A DNA stretch of 41,330 nt from Okeania hirsuta (GTDB lineage Bacteria; Cyanobacteriota; Cyanobacteriia; Cyanobacteriales; Microcoleaceae), in contig NZ_RCBY01000047.1 in NCBI RefSeq assembly GCF_003838195.1, positions 1 through 41,330 on the forward strand, in the 5' to 3' direction. Position numbers and translations under genes: made by a program. The notes beneath the pieces were generated by a model. The model worked only from the letters and a program-made list of their open reading frames with translations. It ran no database searches and was not told where the DNA came from. Below are positions 33,977-41,330 of the stretch, in pieces (the first letter of the stretch is position 1; every line of letters begins with the position of its first letter).

Positions 33977-34672
33977 CTTCTCCTTTTTGTGGGAGACTCC
34001 CTTGTTCGGCTTAACTATTCGTTAGTGACATTTTGGACTGTAGCGTATAAACATATATAAAGGAAAGCCTATTGCTAAAATTCATATAATATAGTTGAAA
34101 ATCATGGGTATATTCGTATATTATTATACTATATGATGATATGAGCGAAAATTTAGAGAGTATTTATCAATTGAAGAAGGCAGAAGGCAGAAGGTCTAAT
34201 TGCTTATGGATTTAAACTCCAAACAATTTTAAGCACCCCCGTTGACGGTGGGGTATTAAATCAGCCACAGAAAAGATAAATATTAAATCGCGTAGGGTGC
34301 AAAGCGTGTTACGTAACGCACGCTTCCCAAGCACGCGGTGCGTGAGGTTTAAAACTGACCATTATTCCAGAAATGGTAAGTATTTAGTCACAGGCCCTAT
34401 TTTTACTTTTGTTGGCAAACAGTCTCTGAGGAGCCACGGACTAATAAATTAAGAAAAATTTCTATTGATTTTAGCTTTGAATGATAAAAAATGCTATATC
34501 ATCATATCAAACTTATTAATTATTTCTCACTTTTAGCTGTCTTGCCATCTTAACAATTAATATTCAACCAAACTTTAATATTATCGAAATTTGTTGAGTG
34601 GCTGAATATGCTTGAGTCTTGTTAAGCTTGCTATATTAAGTTCTAGCGTATAAACTTACTAAGGTAAAATCA
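33977..34672. other. Divergent intergenic region
   Basis: These 696 bases separate the divergent DUF1574 gene and the 76-residue gene. A near-palindrome GCGTGTTACGTAACGCACGC lies at 34304-34323 within a GTAGGGTGCAAAG-type repeat, and CACCCCCGTTGACGGTGGGG is at about 34234. The rest is AT-rich. Promoters for both genes should be here, but I cannot place them. Confidence 0.55.
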
Positions 34673-34903
34673 ATGCAATCCTTTCGAGAAAATTCCTCTG
34701 AAAATCCTACAATAAAAGCTCCCAGTTGGAAAATTTCCTCAGATATTTTACTTAGCTTGGCCACTGGTCCTGTTTTATTAGGATTATTGGGTAATAAAGC
34801 CATTAATGAATTATTACCAGAAATTGGCCTCTATAGTGAGGAAATATTTCGGGGCGATCGTCTACCAATGCTTAATTTTCCCCAAAATTCATCAGATTCC
34901 TAA
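34673..34903 (+). CDS. Small conserved cyanobacterial protein
   Basis: This 76-residue protein has a polar N-terminus, a central hydrophobic segment (ILLSLATGPVLLGLLGNKAI), and a C-terminus with LYSEEIFRGDRLPMLNFP. I recognise this pattern (hydrophobic helix followed by SEEIFRGDRLP) from small cyanobacteria-specific proteins of unknown function. It is probably a single-pass membrane protein. AAGG a few bases before the ATG gives a plausible ribosome-binding site. It is transcribed away from the DUF1574 gene and is not linked to any other gene. Confidence 0.7.
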   Translation: MQSFRENSSENPTIKAPSWKISSDILLSLATGPVLLGLLGNKAINELLPEIGLYSEEIFRGDRLPMLNFPQNSSDS

Positions 34904-35388
34904 TTTTATTTGTTATTTGACTATTTATAGTTTCTTTCAACAAATTCCTAAGATTTTTTAAACTTAAGATTAAGGGTGCAACAACTCCCATCCTTTTCTA
35001 TAGGTTAGCTCAAAGCCTCTACTACTATGTGATTAATTAACAAAAAACATTGCTGAAAGCCTAGCTCTCAAAGGCCTACTTTACTCTCAGGTGTATGATA
35101 CAGTAATGTTAGTTGAAATATGCAACCCCCTACTAAATATAGGTAAAGTGTTCTCAGAAGGTCAAAATATCCGAACTTGCGGTGGCGAAAAAACAGCAAA
35201 AAACTAGAGCAAACCAAAGTATCTAATAAAATAAGATTCAGTGAATAAAACAGTAGCGGACGGTAGCGGACGGCATCCGCCAACTGAGGTTAACCACCTG
35301 AATGACAGGGGACAGCACAACCTATACAATACTACCGCAATATTAGAGCATAGTTAAGCGGTCTCGCGGGAGCCATGATCCCTACTCC

Positions 35389-35574
35389 TTGAAGCAAGTG
35401 GAATATGTCAAAAAAGCACATTTATTCCATGATGCTTGTTTAGTATTTGGCATTTTTCTGATTAACGATTGGGAAAATAACCAAAATGTTATAAAAACAT
35501 TAACAAAAACAAAATTACCAGATAGTTGGTTTAGTGATGTAGAACTTAGAAGTATTTTAACACTAGACCTATGA
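35389..35574 (+). CDS. Short hypothetical frame, possibly a gene remnant
   Basis: A frame of 61 codons starting at TTG 35389 reads KQVEYVKKAHLFHDACLVFG, then NQNVIKTLTKTKLPDSWFSD and ends TLDL. Composition is protein-like, but there is no Shine-Dalgarno, the start is TTG and I know no family for it. It could be a fragment of a lost gene. Confidence 0.2.
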   Translation: MKQVEYVKKAHLFHDACLVFGIFLINDWENNQNVIKTLTKTKLPDSWFSDVELRSILTLDL

Positions 35575-35786
35575 CTAAATGTAAGCTACTGAATAGCCTA
35601 CAAAAATTTTGGCAGATAAGAGCTAGGGGGTTTAACTTGTAGATGAAAAATGACTCACGAAATTTATAGAGAAAGATTAATGACTCTCGCTTCCTTTTAA
35701 TAGTGGGAAGCAAAAAGTTATTTATTGTTAAAAGAAAGGGTGGAAAAAGAGGTATTTAATGAGGAATATATATTTTTTTAATAAAC

Positions 35787-35899
35787 GGCGTTGGTAATTG
35801 ATGGGATAATTTATATTTTGGGGTACCGCTCTGTAACCTACCCCGGTTAATCATTGGGGGATTGCCCCTACAAATTTTATCCTGTAATTTACCAATGCC
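35787..35899. mobile_element. MITE-like element with ~27-bp imperfect TIR
   Basis: The left end GGCGTTGGTAATTGATGGGA and the right end, read inverted as GGCATTGGTAAATTACAGGA, match at most positions and continue into an AT-rich TAATTT/TAAAATTT. The central 50 bp hold two facing GGGGTA / TACCCC and GGGGCAAT / ATTGGGGG pieces. The CGTTGG end links it to the element at 18677-18759. Confidence 0.7.
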
Positions 35900-36042
35900 T
35901 AATAAACCAACAATAGTTGAAAAATCCCCTATTAGCAATAGCTATTTTGATAATTTGGTACTACTAAATCTCATTGAACGAGTATAAAAGTATCAAACAA
36001 TATATTGATTTTGATATCAGTATCTACTAAGGAATAGGTAAT

Positions 36043-39000
36043 ATGAGTTCACTACTAAAGTCAGAACAGACAACGCTAGAACAAGGGGTTAATAATCCCC
36101 CGACTAAAGTTTCAGGTATGTTTCTGGGTAATCGAATTAAAATAATTGAAGATTTATGGGAATTAGTGCTAAGGCAAGAGTGTGGCCAAGAATTGGTAAG
36201 TATACTCCAGAAAATGCGCTCGGTTAATTCTCCAGAAGGACAAGCTTTTAACTTTCTAGATTCAGAAATTGTACAACTTATTGAACAGTTAGAACTCAAA
36301 GATGCAATTCGGGCCGCCCGAGCTTTTGCTTTATATTTTCAGCTAATCAATATTGTTGAACAACATTATGAACAAAGGATTCAACAACTAGCCTACTCTA
36401 ACAACAAAGGTCTGGGAAAACTAATCTTTAAAGATGATGAAGTTAAGGATGGTGAAGCTTGTTCATTGCGGATGGGAAGTATTCCTGTCTGGAGCGATAA
36501 CAGAAATAAACCTGAAGGAGAGGGGACATTTCATTATCTATTTCCCCTATTGCGGACTCTGAATGTGCCATCTCAATTAATTCAACGATTAATTGATCAA
36601 TTAGATATCCGTCTAGTGTTTACAGCACATCCTACAGAAATTGTACGTCATACAATTAGAACAAAACAGCGACGCATTGCCAAAATTTTCCAACAGCTCG
36701 ATCTAGTAGAAGAAAGTTTTTCAGAATTGTCTGTAGATGGAGAACAGGAAAATTCAATGGTTTCATCCTGGGAAACAGAATCTCTCAAGGAACAGTTAAC
36801 AGAAGAAATTCGTTTGTGGTGGCGTACAGACGAACTACACCAATTTAAACCTACTGTACTTGATGAAGTAGAAACGACTCTTCATTACTTTGAAGAAGTG
36901 TTGTTTGAAGCTACTCCCAAACTATATCAAAGGTTTAAGCAAGCTCTGCATAGTTCTTTCCCTTACTTAAAACCACCTACTTTCAATTTCTGTAAGTTTG
37001 GCTCTTGGGTGGGAGCTGACCGGGATGGTAATCCTTTTTGTACACCAGAGGTGACTTGGCAAACAGCTTGCTATCAACGGAAGATAGCGTTAGATAAGTA
37101 TATTGATATTATTGATTCCCTGATCGAACTTTTAAGTTTGTCGTTGCATTGGAGTGATGTTTTACCAGAACTGCTGGACTCGTTAGACCGCGACCAATTG
37201 CAAATGCCCGAAGTATATGACCAATGGGCAATTCGTTATCGGCGAGAACCATATAGGTTGAAGTTGTCTTATGTGAGAAAGCGTTTGGAAAATACTCGCG
37301 ATCGCAACTGGCGCTTGTATAATGGTGATTCTCTCCAAAGAGAAATGGAAGTTCTCTCCCAACGTCGAGAAACAGCAGCAGTTTATCGTTCTGGTGGCGA
37401 ATTTCTAGAAGAGTTACAACTAATTCAACGTAACTTGAGCGAAACTGGTTTAAGCTGTAGTGACTTGGAAAATCTCATTTGCCAGGTAGAAATTTTTGGC
37501 TTCAATTTAGCACGACTAGATATCCGCCAGGAATCTTCTGTCCATGAGGCTGTGATTAATGAAGTTACTGAATATTTACAAATTCTGCCTAAACCCTATA
37601 TTGAAATGTCAGAGGCAGAACGAACTGAGTGGCTATCAACAGAATTGCCTACTCGTCGCCCACTAATTCCTACAGAACTACCTTTTTCTGAGAGGACTTG
37701 CGAAATCATTAACACTTTCCGAATGCTGCGACAGTTACAGGTAGAGTTTGGCCCAGAAATTTGCCAAACTTACATTATCAGTATGAGTCGTGATGTCAGC
37801 GATCTATTGGAAGTGTTGTTGCTAGCTCAAGAAGCAGGACTGTATGACCCGGCAACTGGAAAAAGTGAGATTCAGGTGGTTCCTCTGTTTGAGACAGTGG
37901 AAGACTTGAGAAATGCTCCCAGGGTGATGCGCAATTTATTTGAATTGCCTTTGTATCGGGCAGCACTTGCTGGTGGATATAATCAATTACAAGAACCAGC
38001 AGACTCTCAAATGCAATCTGAGTTAAAGACTCTTTATTTGCAAGAAGTGATGCTTGGTTACTCAGATAGTAATAAAGATTCTGGGTTCCTCAGTAGTAAC
38101 TGGGAAATTCATAAAGCTCAAAAAGCTTTACATAAAATTGGTGAGGAATATGGTATCGCATTACGGATATTTCATGGGCGCGGTGGTTCGGTAGGACGTG
38201 GTGGCGGTCCTGCTTACAAAGCTATTTTAGCTCAACCAGGTAAGAGTATTAGTGGGCGGATTAAGATTACTGAACAAGGTGAGGTGCTAGCTTCTAAATA
38301 TTCTTTGCCTCAGTTGGCAATGTATAACTTAGAAAATGTTACTACTGCAGTTATTCAAGCTAGTTTACTACATACAGGGTTTGATGAAATTGACACCTGG
38401 AATGACATTATGGAGGAGTTGGCGGTAAGATCGCGCACTCATTACCGACATCTGATTTATGAACAACCGGATTTAGTAGAGTTTTTCTATCAAGTTACCC
38501 CGATCCAAGAAATTAGTCAACTACAAATTAGTTCTCGTCCAGCTCGGAGGAAAAATGATAAAAAGAAGACAATTTCTGGTTTACGGGCAATTCCTTGGGT
38601 GTTTAGCTGGACTCAGAGTCGCTTCCTGTTACCTGCTTGGTATGGGGTAGGAACAGCTTTACAAGAATTTGTGCAAAAGCAACCAGAAGAACACCTGAAA
38701 CTTTTGCAGTATTTTTATCTAAAATGGCCATTTTTCACTACTGCAATCTCTAAAGTAGAGATGACTCTAGCGAAGGTAGATTTACAAATGGCTCATTATT
38801 ATGTCCGAGAATTATCTAATCCAGAAGACCGGGAAAGATTTGAGGCGTTGTTTGAGCAAATTGCTACTGAATATCACCTAACGCGGGATTTAGTTTTACA
38901 AATTTCTGGCCATCAACGACCTTTAGATGGAGAGCCAGATTTGCAGCGTTCTGTGCAGTTGCGGAATGCTAATATTGTTCCTCTAGGTATGTTGCAGGTA

Positions 39001-39138
39001 GCTTTGTTGAAACGCCTGCGTCAGCATGATACAGGTACGCCAGGAGTAATTCACTCTCGCTATAGTAAGGGTGAGTTGTTACAAGGTGCTTTGTTGACTC
39101 TCAATGGTATTGCTGCTGGAATGCGGAATACAGGTTGA
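36043..39138 (+). CDS. ppc: Phosphoenolpyruvate carboxylase
   Basis: This 1031-residue enzyme adds bicarbonate to phosphoenolpyruvate to give oxaloacetate, the anaplerotic entry to the incomplete or modified TCA cycle of cyanobacteria. Signatures are complete: [13 protein letters not shown] with catalytic H196, [12 protein letters not shown] from residue 320, [16 protein letters not shown], and [19 protein letters not shown] with H711 and the essential Arg/Gly loop. The N-terminus is longer than in E. coli by about 60 residues, which is normal for cyanobacteria. It ends in [10 protein letters not shown], as expected for the active-site tail. The start is ATG 36043. A stretch of about 1.1 kb without a clear gene precedes it, so it is probably monocistronic. 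Confidence 0.98.
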   Translation: MSSLLKSEQTTLEQGVNNPPTKVSGMFLGNRIKIIEDLWELVLRQECGQELVSILQKMRSVNSPEGQAFNFLDSEIVQLIEQLELKDAIRAARAFALYFQLINIVEQHYEQRIQQLAYSNNKGLGKLIFKDDEVKDGEACSLRMGSIPVWSDNRNKPEGEGTFHYLFPLLRTLNVPSQLIQRLIDQLDIRLVFTAHPTEIVRHTIRTKQRRIAKIFQQLDLVEESFSELSVDGEQENSMVSSWETESLKEQLTEEIRLWWRTDELHQFKPTVLDEVETTLHYFEEVLFEATPKLYQRFKQALHSSFPYLKPPTFNFCKFGSWVGADRDGNPFCTPEVTWQTACYQRKIALDKYIDIIDSLIELLSLSLHWSDVLPELLDSLDRDQLQMPEVYDQWAIRYRREPYRLKLSYVRKRLENTRDRNWRLYNGDSLQREMEVLSQRRETAAVYRSGGEFLEELQLIQRNLSETGLSCSDLENLICQVEIFGFNLARLDIRQESSVHEAVINEVTEYLQILPKPYIEMSEAERTEWLSTELPTRRPLIPTELPFSERTCEIINTFRMLRQLQVEFGPEICQTYIISMSRDVSDLLEVLLLAQEAGLYDPATGKSEIQVVPLFETVEDLRNAPRVMRNLFELPLYRAALAGGYNQLQEPADSQMQSELKTLYLQEVMLGYSDSNKDSGFLSSNWEIHKAQKALHKIGEEYGIALRIFHGRGGSVGRGGGPAYKAILAQPGKSISGRIKITEQGEVLASKYSLPQLAMYNLENVTTAVIQASLLHTGFDEIDTWNDIMEELAVRSRTHYRHLIYEQPDLVEFFYQVTPIQEISQLQISSRPARRKNDKKKTISGLRAIPWVFSWTQSRFLLPAWYGVGTALQEFVQKQPEEHLKLLQYFYLKWPFFTTAISKVEMTLAKVDLQMAHYYVRELSNPEDRERFEALFEQIATEYHLTRDLVLQISGHQRPLDGEPDLQRSVQLRNANIVPLGMLQVALLKRLRQHDTGTPGVIHSRYSKGELLQGALLTLNGIAAGMRNTG

Positions 39139-39441
39139 GGAAGAGTGAGATGAGGGCGTGGGTGAATTTCAAAACTACCCATGTTCTTTTTATAGCGATC
39201 GCAGTTTTCACCCTTGATAGACAACATTAGGGAAGTAGGTAGTAGGCAGTAGGGGCGTTAACGATAGTTATGCGAAGCTAACGGCCGTTTGCTCCTACAG
39301 GAGTAGGGGAGTAGGGAACAAAAAATAATTTTGCCTAGCGATCAATCTGACCATAAAATATATAGCAACCGCCAGGTTGGTTAGGACAATTAGTGCGATC
39401 ATCTTGCTCGCGACATAAATCATCATAGTGACCCGATGTCC

Positions 39442-39689
39442 TATAGCAATGAGCGCTCAGGTATTTACAACTGAGTAGATCAAAGTGCAGTAAGGGAAAA
39501 GGTTGACAAAAAATAATAGAGTTGTCGCTAAATAGAGGGAAAAAATCGCTCCAACCTAGACAGAGCAATAATTTCAAGGCCTTTTTAGCCACCAATAGCT
39601 ACAATCCTTATATAACAAGGTTTTTGGGGGTTTTTGAAGTTATAAAGCGACAAGTCTAATGTGTAAATATGCCAGAGCACATTGCTATA
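39442..39689. mobile_element. Element bounded by two inverted right ends of the TATAGC family
   Basis: TATAGCAATGAGCGCTCAGG at 39442 and GCCAGAGCACATTGCTATA ending at 39689 are the same terminus in opposite orientation. The 248 bp between are unlike the normal interior. It may be a variant element or two truncated copies that meet. Confidence 0.5.
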
Positions 39690-39713
39690 ACTATAATGGC
39701 GACTGCTATACAG

Positions 39714-39831
39714 TTACAGCGCTGTGCGCAGGCAACAGCTCCGGAAGGGGGAATGAAAAACCGATAATATAAGGCTTTTAGCTATTAGACACCTCTTGTA
39801 ATTTGTAAATATGCCAGCGCACATTGCTATA
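39714..39831. mobile_element. MITE-like element, TATAGCGCTGTGCGC family (copy 3)
   Basis: The left end TTACAGCGCTGTGCGCAGG and right end CCAGCGCACATTGCTATA are inverted repeats. The interior GGCAACAGCTCCGGAAGGGG and CCGATAATATAAGGC matches copies 1 and 2. It is 118 bp long and in the same orientation as copy 2. Confidence 0.8.
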
Positions 39832-39972
39832 CAGCGTATTTCATATTAGTGAGTACACCAGTCGCGGGCAAGATGCCCGCACTACAAAGACTTTAGCATT
39901 TATATTTGTACCTCATCTACCTGTAATCTGCTGTAATTTTGCTTAACCTAATTTACTTATAGATCAGTTAAA

Positions 39973-40800
39973 TTATACTTTCTGAGCAATCTGAAGCGCA
40001 GATAGGTAAGAAAGGTTAATGATATTGCCATGATATTTTTTTAAAATTGTACTCAAATTTTCAAATAAAGTATTACGTTGCTTTGCATCCATTGCTATAT
40101 AAGGTGATAAGGTGCTTAAAAGTGCTAGATAATCATCAATATCATAAGTTACTTCACATATTAACTCTTCAGAAACTAAGTTTTGAAACTTACCAGAGTC
40201 AATAACCGCATTTCCTATACTACTAATATTTTGTTGATGAATTGCGATCGCTTCATACCCTTTTAAATCAGATGCGTAGGTCTGATAAACTGAATCTAAT
40301 AATTCCTGATAAATATCTTGACTTGGTTGGGGTGGAGTATTCCAAAGTAAAACTAAAAAGCCATTAGTTTTTAAAGCTTCAGCAGTTTTAGCATAACGAA
40401 ATTCAGACGATACCCAGTGAAAAGAAGTAGCAGCAAGCACTACATCAAACTGATTCTTTTCTAATTCCCACTCTTCAAAAGTAGTATTGATGATTTTAAC
40501 TCTTTGATAGCGATCGCAATTTCTCAGCGCTATTTTATAAGATTCTGAATTTGGTTCTACGCAGACCATAGAAAAACCAAGATCGGCAAAGCTAGTTGTT
40601 GCTGTTCCTGTAGCACATCCTATCTCTAAAATCTTAGCATGAGAAGAAAGTTGAGCTATTTCTACGACACGGTTGACTAATATTTGGGGATAACGAGGTC
40701 TAGTTCTATCGTAAGCATCTGCTATTTGGTCATACCAATTGGATTTCTGTTCCAGGTTAAAGTCTTGATACCAGTTATTTTTGGGTGAGGAATCAGACAT
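39973..40800 (-). CDS. Class I SAM-dependent methyltransferase
   Basis: This 275-residue protein has the Rossmann-fold methyltransferase motifs: ILEIGCATGTATTSF (motif I, SAM binding), MVCVEPNSESYKIA (acidic loop, motif II) and FDVVLAATSFHWV (motif IV, near residue 120). The N-terminal YDQIADAYDRTRPRYP is typical of the Methyltransf_11/UbiE-like small-molecule methyltransferases. The C-terminal part is helical and may bind the substrate. The substrate is unknown and the flanking DNA gives no hint. Start ATG 40800; no same-strand partner is within reach. A HIP1 site falls inside the coding region twice. Confidence 0.88.
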   Translation of the reverse strand: MSDSSPKNNWYQDFNLEQKSNWYDQIADAYDRTRPRYPQILVNRVVEIAQLSSHAKILEIGCATGTATTSFADLGFSMVCVEPNSESYKIALRNCDRYQRVKIINTTFEEWELEKNQFDVVLAATSFHWVSSEFRYAKTAEALKTNGFLVLLWNTPPQPSQDIYQELLDSVYQTYASDLKGYEAIAIHQQNISSIGNAVIDSGKFQNLVSEELICEVTYDIDDYLALLSTLSPYIAMDAKQRNTLFENLSTILKKYHGNIINLSYLSALQIAQKV

Positions 40801-41118
40801 AATTGTTTGAAATATTAATATTAATATTTGTATTTTAGGGTAGCTGTATAATAATCGGTAAGTAATGTCAAGATTTTGTAAAAGTTTGGCTAATGTATAT
40901 TAGTGAAACATCTTGTTTATAATTTGTTTATAAACATTTTATCTACACCTCAAATCTGTTTAGTCAAATATTAACAATTATCAAAACTTTGTTGTCTTAG
41001 TTGTTCTAATCCCATACAAAAAAAAACAGCCAGTTTTGGCCAGGAATTATTAATCAGGGTGCATCTATAAAATTATATTTTTACATACATTAGACAAAAT
41101 CAAGAAAAGTTGTTAAAT
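40801..41118. other. AT-rich region upstream of the methyltransferase
   Basis: The sequence upstream of the minus-strand methyltransferase probably contains its promoter. TTTGTTTATAA occurs here in two overlapping forms (about 40913-40934). GGGTGCATCT at 41058 is the first of three occurrences at this edge. No gene is visible. Confidence 0.5.
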
Positions 41119-41147
41119 AAAAAAACCTCCACCAATTACGGCGGAGG
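41119..41147 (-). terminator. Intrinsic terminator reading leftwards (copy 1)
   Basis: On the minus strand CCTCCGCC pairs with GGTGGAGG across the loop GTAATT, giving an 8-bp stem with one G-U wobble, followed by seven T residues. On the plus strand the same position would be an A-C mismatch and the T-run would be missing, so the functional strand is the minus strand. It would end a gene lying to the right of the window. Confidence 0.85.
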
Positions 41148-41330
41148 TTATCTATCAGGGTGCATCTACCATTTCTGTTTCCCATACTCCCATACTTAAT
41201 CCGGAAATTCTCAATTTGATTTTCTATTGTTTTATTGTCAAAAAAAACCTCCACCAATTACGGCGGAGGTTATCTATCAGGGTGCATCTACCATTTCTGT
41301 TTCCCATACTCCCATACTTAATCCGGAAAT
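41126..41330. repeat. 122-bp tandem duplication carrying the terminator
   Basis: The block beginning at the hairpin CCTCCACCAATTACGGCGG, through TATCTATCAGGGTGCATCTA and CCCATACTTAATCCGGAAAT, is repeated exactly with an offset of 122 bp and is cut by the window end. The array may have more than two copies. Confidence 0.95.
41240..41269 (-). terminator. Intrinsic terminator reading leftwards (copy 2)
   Basis: This is an exact second copy of the hairpin at 41126-41147, also followed on the minus strand by an eight-base T-run. Both belong to a 122-bp direct repeat. Confidence 0.85.

Larger units (their letters stand above)
34904..36042. other. 1.1-kb intergenic region before ppc
   Basis: It contains a doubled GTAGCGGACG near 35253-35272, a weak small open frame (35389-35574) and an inverted-repeat element at 35787-35899. 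The 140 bp before ppc are AT-rich and probably hold its promoter. The frames at 35068-35283 and 35756-35938 on the minus strand lie in repeat-like sequence and are rejected. Confidence 0.6.
39139..39972. other. Intergenic region built from mini-elements
   Basis: A HIP1 site is at 39195-39202, a purine repeat (GTAGGTAGTAGGCAGTAGG) lies at 39235-39253, and two TIR-bounded elements (39442-39689 and 39714-39831) lie next to each other. The minus-strand 86-codon frame at 39335-39595 starts inside the first element and crosses its end, so I doubt it is a gene. The stretch before the methyltransferase stop is AT-rich. Confidence 0.6.

Noticed and set aside
34228-34260. CACCCCCGTTGACGGTGGGG as a terminator or repeat end
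   Set aside because: The stem has mismatches in its middle and no U-run follows, and I found no second copy in the window.
35068-35283. 71-codon minus-strand frame with a hydrophobic stretch
   Set aside because: Lies in a repeat-like intergenic stretch with a doubled GTAGCGGACG at its start; no family resemblance.
39335-39595. 86-codon Cys-rich minus-strand frame
   Set aside because: It crosses the terminus of a TIR-bounded element at 39442, so about half of it is repeat sequence; no ribosome-binding site or known family.

Overview
The window looks like chromosomal DNA of a filamentous cyanobacterium. Genes are AT-rich, intergenic space is long, and there are about 15 copies of the cyanobacterial HIP1 octamer GCGATCGC (for example at 637, 11150, 14612, 24077 and 37301). 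Heptanucleotide tandem repeats are common, and several families are typical of or restricted to cyanobacteria (DUF1574, DUF2103, a PEP-CTERM surface protein, SufE, phosphoenolpyruvate carboxylase with a long N-terminus). The mix of low coding density and many mini-elements recalls marine Oscillatoriales such as Trichodesmium or Okeania, but that is inference.

Layout. 1-1136: a DUF2103 gene, then repeats. 1137-9453: five plus-strand genes forming a surface-glycan module: a cupin, a PLP-dependent sugar aminotransferase, a GT-C-like membrane glycosyltransferase, a polyprenyl-phosphate-sugar synthase (GT2/DPM1-like) and an HTTM protein fused to a DCC thiol-redox domain. The last is flanked by inverted copies of a repeat element. 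9740-12475 (minus): one STAND-type NB-ARC/TPR gene cut in two by a single in-frame TGA. 12939-16489: a PEP-CTERM protein, typA/bipA and a sufE-like gene. 17082-22474: an XRE regulator with an AT-hook, a VanY-like DD-carboxypeptidase, a GH46-like hydrolase with a peptidoglycan-binding domain, a free-standing peptidoglycan-binding protein, an M15 peptidase gene broken by two stop codons, and an M41-like membrane protease without an AAA domain. 23004-24579 (minus): a DUF6745 gene and its overlapping 97-residue partner. 24580-26400: a dense patch of MITE-like elements and a frameshifted IS607 transposase remnant. 26455-33976 (minus): a large zinc metalloprotease and a DUF1574 protein. 34673-39138: a small cyanobacterial protein and ppc. 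39973-40800 (minus): a SAM methyltransferase. The right edge holds a tandemly duplicated intrinsic terminator reading leftwards.

Two themes run through the window. First, gene decay by otherwise minimal lesions: the NB-ARC gene and the M15 gene keep long open frames and are interrupted only by stops, each one C-to-T step from an Arg or Gln codon. Second, intergenic mini-elements: at least six families with terminal inverted repeats, several of them in three or more copies. I saw no tRNA, rRNA, CRISPR array or complete autonomous transposon. The strongest candidates for something undescribed are the interrupted NB-ARC/TPR protein with its homogenised repeats, the wall-hydrolase cluster, the inverted-repeat-flanked HTTM-DCC gene, and the template-switch palindrome after the M41-like gene.
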